In this document: in pieces, positions 53,863 to 63,131 of the stretch
Numbering within the stretch: the stretch's first letter is position 1
How the letters are laid out: each line of letters opens with the position of its first letter
From: Brenneria goodwinii
GTDB taxonomy: Bacteria > Pseudomonadota > Gammaproteobacteria > Enterobacterales > Enterobacteriaceae
Direction: 5' to 3'
Assembly: GCF_002291445.1 (NCBI RefSeq)
Contig: NZ_CP014137.1
Span: 2,666,001-2,730,000 of the forward strand
Length of the DNA stretch: 64,000 nucleotides
Program-made: the position numbers and the translations under genes
The notes under the pieces: generated by a model
Told to the model about the DNA's origin: nothing
What the model saw: only the letters and a program-made list of their open reading frames with translations
Databases searched by the model: none

Positions 53863-54582
53863 TTACCCGTTGCGCTGCAGCAACATGGATTTAATGTGGC
53901 CGATCGCCCGCGTCGGGTTAAGCCCTTTAGGACAAACACTGACGCAATTCATGATGCTGTGACAACGGAATACGCTGAAAGCATCGTCCAGGTTGTCCAG
54001 TCTGGGCTTGGTTTCCGTATCGCGGCTATCAATCAGGAAGCGGTATGCGGCCAGCAGGCCCGCCGGCCCGACGAACTTATCCGGGTTCCACCAGAACGAC
54101 GGACAAGAGGTTGAACAGCAGGCACACATGATGCATTCGTATAATCCATCCAGCTTTTCACGCTGCTCTGGTGACTGTAAGTGCTCACGAGCCGGAGGAT
54201 TCTTCCCATTATTCAACAGGTAAGGTTTTATTTTCTCATATTGTGCATAGAATTGCCCCATATCTACAACCAAATCTCGCACAACGGGCAATCCCGGCAG
54301 GGGGCGGACGATGATTTTACTGTTTCCCCGCCGTAATGCCGATACCGGAGTGATGCAGGCCAGGCCATTTTTGCCATTCATGTTAACACCATCCGATCCA
54401 CACACCCCTTCGCGGCATGAACGGCGGAACGATAAGGTCGGATCCTGTTCCTTCAGCAGAATCAAGGCGTCCAGCAACATCATGTCGCGCCCCTCTTCCG
54501 CCTCCAGTTGGTAATCCTGCATCCGCGGCGCATTATCAACGTCCGGGTTATAACGATAAATAGAAAATTCAAGTTTCATCAA
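53863..54582 (-). CDS. sdhB: Succinate dehydrogenase iron-sulfur subunit
   Basis: 239 residues. The [2Fe-2S] ligands are in FRRSCREGVCGSDGVNMNG and CI, the [4Fe-4S] ligands in CIMCACCSTSCPSFWWN and the [3Fe-4S] ligands in CHSIMNCVSVCPKGLNP. It carries electrons from SdhA to ubiquinone bound by SdhBCD. It is 14 bases after sdhA. Confidence 0.97.
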   Translation of the reverse strand: MMKLEFSIYRYNPDVDNAPRMQDYQLEAEEGRDMMLLDALILLKEQDPTLSFRRSCREGVCGSDGVNMNGKNGLACITPVSALRRGNSKIIVRPLPGLPVVRDLVVDMGQFYAQYEKIKPYLLNNGKNPPAREHLQSPEQREKLDGLYECIMCACCSTSCPSFWWNPDKFVGPAGLLAAYRFLIDSRDTETKPRLDNLDDAFSVFRCHSIMNCVSVCPKGLNPTRAIGHIKSMLLQRNG

Positions 54583-54596
54583 TCAATCCCCCGCGG

Positions 54597-56363
54597 TTAA
54601 TAAGTACGCACTTTCGGCGGAAAAGCCGGGCGTAGTTTAGGTTGCATGTTCACCTCACGGCGCGCCATGCTATCGGTTTGCGGCAGATACAGCGAATGAC
54701 ATAACCAATTTTTATCATCACGGTCAGGATAGTCGAAACGGCTATGCGCGCCACGGCTTTCGGTACGGAAATTGGCGGACATGGCTGTCGCATACGCCGT
54801 TTCCATCAGGTTATCCAGCTCCAGGCATTCAACCCGTTGGGTATTGAATTCGGTGGAGTGGTCATCCAGCCGCGCGTTTTTCAACCGCTCACGAATGACT
54901 TTCAGCTCTTCCAGCCCCTTCGCCATCGCATCCCCCTCGCGGAATACGGAGAAGTTGTGTTGCATACAGGATTGCAGCGCCTTGCGAATCTCCACCGGAT
55001 CTTCGCCGGAGCGGGTGCCGTTCCAGCGGTTAAGACGTTCAAGAGAGGCTTCAATATCCGATTCGCCGGCGTCGCGGCTCACGCCCTGCTCTTCCAGCGA
55101 CTCCTTTAAATGCATCCCCGCCGAACGGCCGAACACCACCAGATCGAGCAGAGAGTTACCGCCCAAGCGGTTGGCGCCATGAACAGAGACACAGGCGATT
55201 TCACCCACGGCGAACAGACCGGGGATGACGATATCTTCACCTTTATCGTTGATGGTCAGCGCCTGACCGCTGACCTTGGTCGGGATACCGCCCATCATAT
55301 AGTGACAGGTGGGAATAACCGGAATCGGCTCTTTCACCGGATCGACGTGGGCAAAGGTGCGGGATAACTCCAGGATCCCCGGCAAACGCGATTCCAGCAC
55401 CTCTTTACCCAGATGATCCAGCTTCAACTTGACGTGCGGCCCCAACGGGCCATCACAACCCCGGCCTTCACGGATCTCGATCATAATGGAACGGGCCACC
55501 ACGTCACGACCGGCTAAATCTTTGGCATTCGGCGCGTAGCGTTCCATAAAACGCTCGCCGTGTTTATTCAGCAGATAGCCGCCTTCGCCACGACAGCCTT
55601 CGGTCACCAGCACTCCGGCGCCGGCAATGCCCGTCGGATGGAATTGCCACATTTCCATATCCTGCACCGGCACCCCGGCGCGTAATGCCATGCCGATGCC
55701 GTCGCCGGTATTGATATGCGCATTGGTCGTAGACTGATAAATACGGCCGGCGCCGCCGGTCGCCAGAACGGTGGCGCGCGCTTTGAAATAAACGACTTCG
55801 CCCGTCTCAATACAAACCGCGGTGCATCCCACCACCGCGCCATCCTGATTTTTCACCAGATCGAGCGCATACCATTCGGAAAAGATGGTGGTGTGATTTT
55901 TCAGGTTCTGCTGGTATAGGGTGTGCAACAGGGCATGGCCGGTACGGTCGGCCGCGGCGGCCGTGCGGGCCGCCTGTTCGCCGCCAAAGTTTCTGGACTG
56001 CCCGCCGAACGGACGCTGATAAATGCGGCCGTCGTCCAAACGAGAAAACGGCAGCCCCATGTGCTCCAGTTCCAGCACCGCTTCCGGCCCGGTTTTGCAC
56101 ATATATTCAATCGCGTCCTGATCGCCGATGTAGTCGGAACCTTTCACGGTGTCGTACATATGCCATTCCCAGTTGTCTTCATGGGTGTTACCCAGCGCGA
56201 CGGTAATACCGCCCTGCGCAGATACGGTATGGGAACGGGTTGGAAATACTTTCGATAACAGGGCGCAGGACAAGCCCATCTGAGATATTTGCAGTGCGGC
56301 GCGCATACCTGCGCCGCCTGCTCCGACAACGACTGCATCAAACTCTCTGACTGGCAAATTCAT
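54597..56363 (-). CDS. sdhA: Succinate dehydrogenase flavoprotein subunit
   Basis: 588 residues, identical in length to E. coli. FAD-binding VVVGAGGAGMRAAL near residues 11-24 and the covalent FAD site His45 in PTRSHTVSAQGGI. The active-site arginine region is in RLGGNSLLDLVVFGR. ATG 56363 shares its A with the sdhD stop (TAATG); a longer in-frame reading through sdhD is rejected. Confidence 0.97.
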   Translation of the reverse strand: MNLPVREFDAVVVGAGGAGMRAALQISQMGLSCALLSKVFPTRSHTVSAQGGITVALGNTHEDNWEWHMYDTVKGSDYIGDQDAIEYMCKTGPEAVLELEHMGLPFSRLDDGRIYQRPFGGQSRNFGGEQAARTAAAADRTGHALLHTLYQQNLKNHTTIFSEWYALDLVKNQDGAVVGCTAVCIETGEVVYFKARATVLATGGAGRIYQSTTNAHINTGDGIGMALRAGVPVQDMEMWQFHPTGIAGAGVLVTEGCRGEGGYLLNKHGERFMERYAPNAKDLAGRDVVARSIMIEIREGRGCDGPLGPHVKLKLDHLGKEVLESRLPGILELSRTFAHVDPVKEPIPVIPTCHYMMGGIPTKVSGQALTINDKGEDIVIPGLFAVGEIACVSVHGANRLGGNSLLDLVVFGRSAGMHLKESLEEQGVSRDAGESDIEASLERLNRWNGTRSGEDPVEIRKALQSCMQHNFSVFREGDAMAKGLEELKVIRERLKNARLDDHSTEFNTQRVECLELDNLMETAYATAMSANFRTESRGAHSRFDYPDRDDKNWLCHSLYLPQTDSMARREVNMQPKLRPAFPPKVRTY

Positions 56364-56710
56364 TACGCCCCCCACACCACAATAGTTCCATAAATGACGT
56401 ACACCATCAGCGCGACCACAATCGCCAACTGTAAAGTCAGACGTAAGCCCAACGGTTTGATGTAGTCGGTCAGCACTTGCCACATCCCTATCCAGGCATG
56501 CACCAGGATGGAAAGCAGCGCGAGCAGCGTGAATACTTTGGTGAGCGCCATCGCAAAGAAGGTTCGCCAGATTTCATAGGTTATGTGATCGGCGGAGACA
56601 ACAAAGCCAATCAGATAAACGACATACAGCACAATGACGATGGCGGCAGCGCGAATCAGCAACCAATCGTGTACGCCATTTCGTCCTAACGCAGAAGCAT
56701 TGCTCACCAT
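56363..56710 (-). CDS. sdhD: Succinate dehydrogenase membrane anchor SdhD
   Basis: 115 residues with three helices (WLLIRAAAIVIVLYVVYLIGF, VFTLLALLSILVHAWIGMWQVLTDY, LQLAIVVALMVYVIYGTIVVW). His in ILVHAWIGMWQ is the heme b ligand, and the following Tyr of LTDY is at the quinone site. It overlaps sdhC by seven bases. Confidence 0.95.
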   Translation of the reverse strand: MVSNASALGRNGVHDWLLIRAAAIVIVLYVVYLIGFVVSADHITYEIWRTFFAMALTKVFTLLALLSILVHAWIGMWQVLTDYIKPLGLRLTLQLAIVVALMVYVIYGTIVVWGA

Positions 56711-57093
56711 ACGAGGACTCCAGCCAGAAGTGAAAGCACGCCGGTAATAACAAAAGAGATATTTGCCGAACGTTTACCCGCGGAAAGGTCTTCTTCTATA
56801 TAGCCAAAATCCATCATCAGGTGACGCAAGCCGCCCACAATATGGTAGGCCAGCGCCGTGAGAATGCCCCAGACGATAAATTTAACTACGAAGCTGTCCA
56901 TTATTTCCGCCGCGCGTAAGAATCCCGCCTCCGAAGAAAGAGAGAGACCTAACAACCATAGCAGGATACCGACGGCGACAAAGGTGATAACGCCAGATAC
57001 ACGGTGAAGAATAGAGGCTATCGCAGTAACAGGGAACTGGATCGTTTGCAGATCGAGATTAACAGGTCTTTGTTTTTTCACAGCTTTGCCCAC
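56704..57093 (-). CDS. sdhC: Succinate dehydrogenase cytochrome b556 subunit SdhC
   Basis: 129 residues from the GTG at 57093 (VGKAVKKQRPVNLDLQTIQFP), the same length as E. coli SdhC. Three helices; the heme-ligand His is in LTALAYHIVGGLRHLMMDFGY, and the quinone-site Ser/Arg are in SILHRVSGVITF. The start is uncertain: a strong GGAGGAAAG lies about 22 bases upstream of this GTG, too far for normal use, and no better in-frame start lies between. Codons further upstream do not look like protein. First gene of sdhCDAB-sucABCD. Confidence 0.88.
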   Translation of the reverse strand: MGKAVKKQRPVNLDLQTIQFPVTAIASILHRVSGVITFVAVGILLWLLGLSLSSEAGFLRAAEIMDSFVVKFIVWGILTALAYHIVGGLRHLMMDFGYIEEDLSAGKRSANISFVITGVLSLLAGVLVW

Positions 57094-57731
57094 ACAGTTT
57101 TTATTATTGTGCTTTCCTCCGGACCAGAGAGAGGTCAGACAGCATGAATGCCGAAAACCTGAAACTCGTTTACGATACGCGCTCAAACATCGACATTCCG
57201 GTATCTAAACAGCGCATGTTCCATTCATACTGGGTGCTCCTACTGCAAGATATTCCGGAGACCTGGCGGAAGTATAGGTGCTTCACATATCTATTACAAT
57301 TAACACACAAAATGTTTAGTGACATTTCCCTTAAATAGTGATTTTCATCACGAATTTTACATTTTATATAAAACCAGTCATGTTATTTGACAAAATATCA
57401 ACATTTAAATTACAACTTCCGCGCTAAATTCCCTATGCTGTAGTAAAGCTCAGCGGTTACTCTTTCCCACCGCCACAACTTATGTAACAGTGAGACGGAT
57501 AACCCATGTAAAAGTCATAGATATCACTATGACAAACTCAGAGAATGATTAATTATCTGGGAAATGATGTATTCATCCCGAAGGTAACTGGGATTCCACT
57601 CCCGCTCTGTACCCTATTGACGATGCGTCGCTACAGAGTTTCATCCGGTCTATCATTAAGCCGGTAATACAGGCATGACGGTATTTCTTCGGTGAAAAGA
57701 GTTTTAAAATTAAAGCGCTAGGAGACTATAA
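57094..57731. promoter_or_regulatory. Divergent sdhC-gltA control region with CRP-like site
   Basis: 638 bases without a gene. AGTGATTTTCATCACG at 57338-57353 is an excellent CRP site (GTGA-N6-TCAC), lying about 250 bases upstream of sdhC. CRP activates sdh in E. coli. The A+T-rich stretch 57340-57430 could also hold ArcA sites, which I cannot define by eye. A short plus-strand reading frame at 57144-57338 has no protein character. Confidence 0.6.
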
Positions 57732-59018
57732 ATGACTGACAAAAAAGCAACGCTTACGCTAGACGGTAAAGACCCAATTGAACTTAACGTGCTGACCGGC
57801 ACGTTGGGACAAGATGAGATCGATATCCGGGCTTTAGGCTCCAAAGGGTTGTTTACATTTGATCCCGGTTTCACCTCTACCGCATCCTGCGAATCCAAAA
57901 TCACCTATATCGACGGTGAAGAGGGCATCTTATTACACCGTGGATTTCCTATCGCCCAACTGGCTGAAAAATCTACCTATCTTGAAGTTTGCTATATCCT
58001 GCTTTTCGGCGAAGCGCCGACGAAGCAGCAATTCGACACCTTTAAAACCACGGTGACGCGCCACACCATGATTCACGAACAGATTACCCGTCTGTTCCAC
58101 GGCTTCCGCCGCGACTCGCATCCTATGGCCGTACTGTGCGGCGTGACCGGCGCCCTGGCGGCGTTCTACCATGATTCGCTGGATATCAGCATCGAACGCC
58201 ACCGTGAAATCGCCGCTTATCGTTTGCTGTCGAAAATGCCGACCGTCGCCGCCATGTGTTACAAATATTCGCTCGGTCAACCCTTTGTTTATCCTAAAAA
58301 TAATCTCTCTTATGCCGGTAACTTTCTGAACATGATGTTCGCGACCCCGTGCGAAGAGTATGAGGTCAACCCGGTATTGGAACGCGCCATGGATCGTATT
58401 TTGATCCTGCACGCCGACCACGAACAGAACGCCTCCACCTCCACGGTGAGAACCGCGGGCTCGTCCGGCGCCAACCCGTTCGCCTGTATCGCCGCGGGCA
58501 TCGCCTCGCTGTGGGGACCGGCGCACGGCGGAGCGAACGAAGCCTGCCTGCGCATGCTGGAAGATATCAGTTCCGTTGAACATATTCCGGCGTTTATCAA
58601 ACGGGCCAAGGACAAGAACGATTCGTTCCGTCTGATGGGATTCGGCCACCGCGTGTATAAAAACTATGACCCGCGCGCCACCGTGATGCGTGAAACCTGC
58701 CATGAAGTGTTGAAGGAACTGGGCAGAAAAGACGATCTGCTGGAAGTCGCCATGGAACTGGAAAACATCGCGCTGAATGACCCGTACTTCATCGAGAAGA
58801 AGCTGTATCCAAACGTCGATTTCTATTCAGGCATCATTCTGAAAGCGATGGGAATTCCCTCTTCCATGTTCACGGTGATCTTCGCCATGGCCCGCACCGT
58901 TGGCTGGATCGCCCACTGGAATGAAATGCATGACGACGGGATTAAAATCGCGCGTCCGCGTCAGTTGTACACCGGCTACGCCGAACGTGATTTCACCTCC
59001 AACCTTGAGAACAGCTAA
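57732..59018 (+). CDS. gltA: Citrate synthase, type II
   Basis: 428 residues. Condenses acetyl-CoA with oxaloacetate to start the TCA cycle. Catalytic residues lie in HADHEQNASTSTVR (His near 265), GFGHRVYKNYDPRA (His near 306) and NVDFYSGI (Asp near 363). The N-terminal beta domain (KKATLTLDGKDPIELNVLTG) is typical of the hexameric, NADH-inhibited enzymes of Gram-negative bacteria. AGGAGAC lies five bases before the ATG. Divergent from sdhC. Confidence 0.97.
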   Translation: MTDKKATLTLDGKDPIELNVLTGTLGQDEIDIRALGSKGLFTFDPGFTSTASCESKITYIDGEEGILLHRGFPIAQLAEKSTYLEVCYILLFGEAPTKQQFDTFKTTVTRHTMIHEQITRLFHGFRRDSHPMAVLCGVTGALAAFYHDSLDISIERHREIAAYRLLSKMPTVAAMCYKYSLGQPFVYPKNNLSYAGNFLNMMFATPCEEYEVNPVLERAMDRILILHADHEQNASTSTVRTAGSSGANPFACIAAGIASLWGPAHGGANEACLRMLEDISSVEHIPAFIKRAKDKNDSFRLMGFGHRVYKNYDPRATVMRETCHEVLKELGRKDDLLEVAMELENIALNDPYFIEKKLYPNVDFYSGIILKAMGIPSSMFTVIFAMARTVGWIAHWNEMHDDGIKIARPRQLYTGYAERDFTSNLENS

Positions 59019-59050
59019 ACCCGCCTGACTTAGCATCGTCTGTGCATCAC

Positions 59051-59082
59051 CCCCTCCCAACCTCCCCCTTGCCAGGGGGAGG
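59051..59082. repeat. CCTCCCCC hairpin repeat after gltA
   Basis: A nine-base-pair stem around TGCC preceded by CCCCTCCCAA, the same repeat as after fdnI at 10232. It lies between convergent gltA and nei and may serve as a 3'-end structure for both. Confidence 0.75.
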
Positions 59083-59170
59083 CTAGCTAATCATCAGCCC
59101 TAAACCAGAACAACGCTTCTTTTATGGCGGACCGTCGCAAGCGACGTTGCAAACCGCTCCCGGAGATTTT

Positions 59171-59962
59171 TTACTTCTGGCAGGCGGGGCACCAGAAAAA
59201 CGGGCGCGACGCCAGCATCGTCTTCTCGATAATATGCCCGCAGCGCGGACAGGCCTCACCTTCACGATGAAAAACCTTGAAAGAGAAAACGGCGCCATGA
59301 TGGCGGTTTTCATCCGCCGCGCCACGCGTGTTATAGGATAAACGGGGAATATCAAGCAGCGCCCGGCTCAGGATTTGCAGCTGTTCGGCGCTCAAATCCT
59401 GCGCGCAGTGCTGTGGGGCCAGCTGCGCCTGCCAAAGGATCTCGGCCCTCAGGTAGTTTCCCAAACCGGCCAGAAAGGACTGGTCGAGCAATAAGCCGCT
59501 GAACCGGCGACGGCGAAACCGCACAGAGAGCAGCCGTTCGCCGACCTGCTCCGGCGTCAGCGTCAGATCCAACACATCGGGGCCGATTCGCTGCAAAAAA
59601 GGATGGGATGACAGCGAATCCGCCGTCAACATTTCAATATCGGAAGCGCTATAAAGCAGAACGGCCCGATCCGTCGTTTCCAGTCTGACTCGCAAATCGC
59701 GTTTGGTCTCCGGCGTTTCCCCCGTATTCACCACCCGCCATATGCCATATAACTGGTTATGGCTGTAAAGCACCAAGCCGTTGCTGAAATAGGTCAACAG
59801 GGCTTTACCCCGTGTAACGATCCGCGCAACCTTTTGTCCGACCAGCGCCGGCTCATACTGTTTCAGTTCAGGAAACGCGAACCAGACTCGGGTCAATGTC
59901 TTGCCAACCATCGCCGCCGCCAACTGGTCTGCCGCTCGGCGGATTTCCGGTCCTTCCGGCAT
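59171..59962 (-). CDS. nei: Endonuclease VIII
   Basis: 263 residues, the E. coli length. A DNA glycosylase/AP lyase for oxidised pyrimidines. The N terminus MPEGPEIRRAADQL supplies the catalytic Pro (after Met removal) and Glu. GLGNYLRAEILWQA is the helix-two-turn-helix element, and the C-terminal zinc finger is CPRCGHIIEK...CPACQK. Confidence 0.96.
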   Translation of the reverse strand: MPEGPEIRRAADQLAAAMVGKTLTRVWFAFPELKQYEPALVGQKVARIVTRGKALLTYFSNGLVLYSHNQLYGIWRVVNTGETPETKRDLRVRLETTDRAVLLYSASDIEMLTADSLSSHPFLQRIGPDVLDLTLTPEQVGERLLSVRFRRRRFSGLLLDQSFLAGLGNYLRAEILWQAQLAPQHCAQDLSAEQLQILSRALLDIPRLSYNTRGAADENRHHGAVFSFKVFHREGEACPRCGHIIEKTMLASRPFFWCPACQK

Positions 59963-59992
59963 GAATGACTCCGTAATAAAAAATCCAGACGG

Positions 59993-60640
59993 CTAGTGTA
60001 AAGCGCCACCGGCGACGGGCATATCCTGTCGCACCAATAACGACTGGGCGATGATAATTTCCAGCGCATCGCTTACCGTGCTGGTCGGCATACAGGGTTC
60101 GCCAGGATGGCCGACCGCCTGCTGCGGCGAGTAAGGAACATGCACAAACCCGCCGCGCACCACATCGCCCTGCTGATGAAGAAGGTGCAATAGACCATAC
60201 ATCAGATGATTGCAAACAAAGGTGCCGGCCGTCTGCGATACCGATGCCGGAATATTGGCGCCGCGCAGCGCGCTGACCAACGCTTTTACCGGCAGGGTTG
60301 AAAAATAAGCGGCGGGACCGCCTTCAATCACCGGCGTATCAATAGGTTGATTGCCCTGGTTATCCGCTATTCGCGCATCATTAATATTGATCGCCACCCG
60401 CTCGATCGAGATATCGGCGCGGCCGCCCGCTTCGCCGACGGCGATGACGGCCTCCGGCTGCCACTGCGTCACCGCGCGATAAAGCTGTTGCAATGCCAGA
60501 TCGAATGCGCAGGAAAGCTGGCAGACGATCACTCTGGCTCCGGCGATCTCACGCTGATGGAAAACTTTTGCGGCTTCCCATGACGCATTACAAATTTCGC
60601 CGCCAAAAGGTTCAAACGCGGTAATCAATACGGTTTTCAT
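59993..60640 (-). CDS. pcp: Pyrrolidone-carboxylate peptidase
   Basis: 215 residues, a cysteine peptidase (family C15) that removes N-terminal pyroglutamate from peptides. MKTVLITAFEPFGGE opens the protein. The catalytic Glu is in AVGEAGGRADISIERVAIN, Cys in QTAGTFVCNHLMYGLLH and His in GFVHVPYSPQQ. It lies between nei and pxpA in the same direction; E. coli K-12 has no pcp here. Its product 5-oxoproline is the substrate of the next genes. Confidence 0.95.
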   Translation of the reverse strand: MKTVLITAFEPFGGEICNASWEAAKVFHQREIAGARVIVCQLSCAFDLALQQLYRAVTQWQPEAVIAVGEAGGRADISIERVAININDARIADNQGNQPIDTPVIEGGPAAYFSTLPVKALVSALRGANIPASVSQTAGTFVCNHLMYGLLHLLHQQGDVVRGGFVHVPYSPQQAVGHPGEPCMPTSTVSDALEIIIAQSLLVRQDMPVAGGALH

Positions 60641-60694
60641 CTACCCTCGCCTTGGTGCCAGTGGCTAGAATCAGCCATTCGATTACCTCACACA

Positions 60695-61432
60695 TCATGC
60701 AGCCGTAACGCTGATCTGATGCTGAGAAAAACAGTTGCGCAACTTACGCGCGAATGTCAGCGCATGCTGCCCGTCGCCATGAACACAGACGGTATCAGCC
60801 TGAACGTCGACCCAGGAACCATCACTGGCGCGAACGCGTTTACGTTGGATCATTTCCAACGTTTGGGCTAAGGCGAGATCGTCGCTGTTGATCAGCGCGC
60901 CCGATTGCGAACGCGGCACCAAAGAACCATCCGGCAAATAACAGCGATCGGCAAACACTTCCTGCCGGGTTACCAGTCCTAAACGCTGCCCGGCCCGAAT
61001 CAGCTCGCTGCCGGCCAACCCCACCAGACGCAACGCCGGATTAATCATTTTCACCGCGCGGGCGATGGCATCAGCCAAGGCGGGTTCACGGGCCGCCTGA
61101 TTGTAAAGCATGCCATGTGGTTTGACGTGGACCAGCTTCCCGCCTTCCGCCGCCGCTATCGCGGCCAGCGCGCCGACCTGATAAACCACCTGGGCAAAAA
61201 CCGTTTCGGCAGGCAATTGCATCTCTTTACGGCCAAAATTCTCACGGTCCGGGAAGCTTGGGTGTGCGCCAATCGCGACGCCGTAATCAATCCCCCAACG
61301 AACCGACTGCCGCATGGTCTGGGCATCTCCCGCATGAAATCCGCAGGCGATATTTGCCGAACTGACCAGTTTCAACAATGCTTCATCATTCTCGCCGCCT
61401 TCGCCCAGGTCGGCATTCAGGTCAATAATCAT
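60695..61432 (-). CDS. pxpA: 5-oxoprolinase subunit PxpA
   Basis: 245 residues of the LamB/YcsF family. With PxpBC it uses ATP to open 5-oxoproline to glutamate. MIIDLNADLGEGGENDEALLKLVSSANIACGFHAGDAQTM and GVAIGAHPSFPDRENFGR are the family core. I start at 61432, where GGAGG lies just upstream; a start 45 codons earlier overlaps pxpC in another frame and adds no homology. It overlaps pxpC by 11 bases. Confidence 0.95.
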   Translation of the reverse strand: MIIDLNADLGEGGENDEALLKLVSSANIACGFHAGDAQTMRQSVRWGIDYGVAIGAHPSFPDRENFGRKEMQLPAETVFAQVVYQVGALAAIAAAEGGKLVHVKPHGMLYNQAAREPALADAIARAVKMINPALRLVGLAGSELIRAGQRLGLVTRQEVFADRCYLPDGSLVPRSQSGALINSDDLALAQTLEMIQRKRVRASDGSWVDVQADTVCVHGDGQHALTFARKLRNCFSQHQISVTAA

Positions 61433-62351
61433 GTAGCCTCCACGCCAGTTGTTCAAGATAACGCAGCTGTTCCTGTGCCGCCTGCTGGGCCTCTGCCAGC
61501 GTACAACGAATAAAATGCACCGGTTCCCCCAGACGTATTTGCGCCAGATGGTATAAATCGGCCTCAATCACGCAGGCAATCCGCGGATAGCCGCCGGTGG
61601 TTTGCGCATCAGCCAGCAGCACGATCGGATGACCGCTATGCGGCACCTGCACCACGCCCGGCAACAGGCCATGCGATGACATTTCCCGCCGGGTGGTCCG
61701 CTGCAATTCCGGCCCCTGTAGCCGATAGCCCATCCGATTACTTTGCGGGCTCAAATGCCAGGGCGTACGCCAGAATTTTTCCTGCGCGTCGGCGCTGAAC
61801 TCTTGATATTCAGGTCCCGGCAATGCTCTGACGCGATTGCCAAACAGCAACTGCTTAACGCCGATTTCCCTGGTCGGCAGTTGGGTGGCGGTTCCCAGCG
61901 CCAGCTCATCGCCATCCGCCAGCAAACGCCCGGCAAATCCGCCAAACCCCGCTTTCAGATCGGTACTGCGCGACCCCAGCGCTTCCGGCACGTCGATTCC
62001 GCCGGAAACCGCCAGATAGCTGCGCATACCGTGGCGCGGCAGATGCATTTTCAATGTTTGCCCGGCGGCCACGGCAAAACGCCAGCCGGTCCACAATGGT
62101 TTGCCATCCAACTCGGCATGACAGTCGGCCCCGGTCAGGGCGACCCAGCAAGGTGAGGTAAAGGTAGCGACGAATTTTCCCAGCGTGATTTCCAGCGCGG
62201 CGGCATTCTCCGCGTTGCCCGCCAACAGATTCGCCAGCTTGAGCGCCGGAATATCCAGCGCGCCGGACTGACTAATGCCCAGACGGCGAAAACCGAAGCG
62301 CCCGGCGTCCTGAACGGAGGTATACAACCCGGAGTGAATAATTTTCAGCAT
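61422..62351 (-). CDS. pxpC: 5-oxoprolinase subunit PxpC
   Basis: 309 residues of the biotin-dependent carboxylase-like C-terminal (KipA) family. MLKIIHSGLYTSVQDAGRFGFRRLGISQSGALD at the N terminus and YLAVSGGIDVPEALGSRST near residue 105 are signatures. Formerly YbgK. It overlaps pxpB by seven bases. Confidence 0.95.
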   Translation of the reverse strand: MLKIIHSGLYTSVQDAGRFGFRRLGISQSGALDIPALKLANLLAGNAENAAALEITLGKFVATFTSPCWVALTGADCHAELDGKPLWTGWRFAVAAGQTLKMHLPRHGMRSYLAVSGGIDVPEALGSRSTDLKAGFGGFAGRLLADGDELALGTATQLPTREIGVKQLLFGNRVRALPGPEYQEFSADAQEKFWRTPWHLSPQSNRMGYRLQGPELQRTTRREMSSHGLLPGVVQVPHSGHPIVLLADAQTTGGYPRIACVIEADLYHLAQIRLGEPVHFIRCTLAEAQQAAQEQLRYLEQLAWRLHDY

Positions 62352-63019
62352 ACGCCCGCCTTCTGAGGCAAAAACCGAATATTATCGCCAGGACGCAGTA
62401 ACGTCGGCGGCATACTCTGCGGATTGAATAAGGGCAACGAAGTGCGGCCGATCAGCTGCCAGCCGCCTGGCGTGGATAACGGGTAGATTCCGGTTTGAGA
62501 ACCGCCAATGCCGACCGATCCGGCAACCACTTGAAGTCTGGGTTCTGCGCGGCGCGGAACATATAACCTTTCGTCCAGCCCGCCCAGATAGGCGAACCCG
62601 GGCTGGAAGCCGAGAAAATAAACGATATAGCTGGCGGAGGCATGCGCTTCCACCACCTGTTTTTCCGTCAGGCGGCAATGATCGGCGACCAGCGCCAGAT
62701 CCGGTCCGGCCTCTCCGCCATAGGTCACTGGGATATCAATATCTCGGGGTTCGAATACCAGCGACTCGCTGTCTTCCCACCAACGTTGCAGGCGTTCAAT
62801 GGCATCCAGCGCGACCTGCTGCGGATGTTCCAGCAACACCGTAAGATTGTTCATGCCAGGAATCGCTTCCTGCACCGCCTCATGGCGATTCAAACGTTCG
62901 GCCAGCCCCCAGATACGCTGCTGACTTTGCAGCGTCATCGGCGGTTCCAGTTCCAGAACCACGGTCTTCTCGCCCAGCAGATAACAGCGCGCCCGTTGCA
63001 ATCTTTTCTCCTGCTTCAT
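62345..63019 (-). CDS. pxpB: 5-oxoprolinase subunit PxpB
   Basis: 224 residues of the KipI family, formerly YbgJ. Recognised by EAIPGMNNLTVLLEHP near residue 50, DIDIPVTYGGEAGPDLALVADHCRLT and FLGFQPGFAYLGGLDERLYVPRRAEPRLQV. The start may be the Met seven codons before LQRARCYLLGEK, where E. coli YbgJ begins. First gene of pxpBCA. A 112-base gap from ybgI may contain its promoter. Confidence 0.94.
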   Translation of the reverse strand: MKQEKRLQRARCYLLGEKTVVLELEPPMTLQSQQRIWGLAERLNRHEAVQEAIPGMNNLTVLLEHPQQVALDAIERLQRWWEDSESLVFEPRDIDIPVTYGGEAGPDLALVADHCRLTEKQVVEAHASASYIVYFLGFQPGFAYLGGLDERLYVPRRAEPRLQVVAGSVGIGGSQTGIYPLSTPGGWQLIGRTSLPLFNPQSMPPTLLRPGDNIRFLPQKAGVC

Positions 63020-63131
63020 GTTATGAGCTTTTCCTATGATTATGAGGAAAGCAAGAAAGATACCAAAATGACTTTTTGTACTGCTTTTTTCCGTTTTTAA
63101 CCGTATGCGCTTAATAAGAAAGCGTTAACCA

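Noticed and set aside
57144..57338. 64-codon frame in the sdhC-gltA control region
   Set aside because: No ribosome binding site of note, no recognisable protein features, and it covers the sdhC leader.
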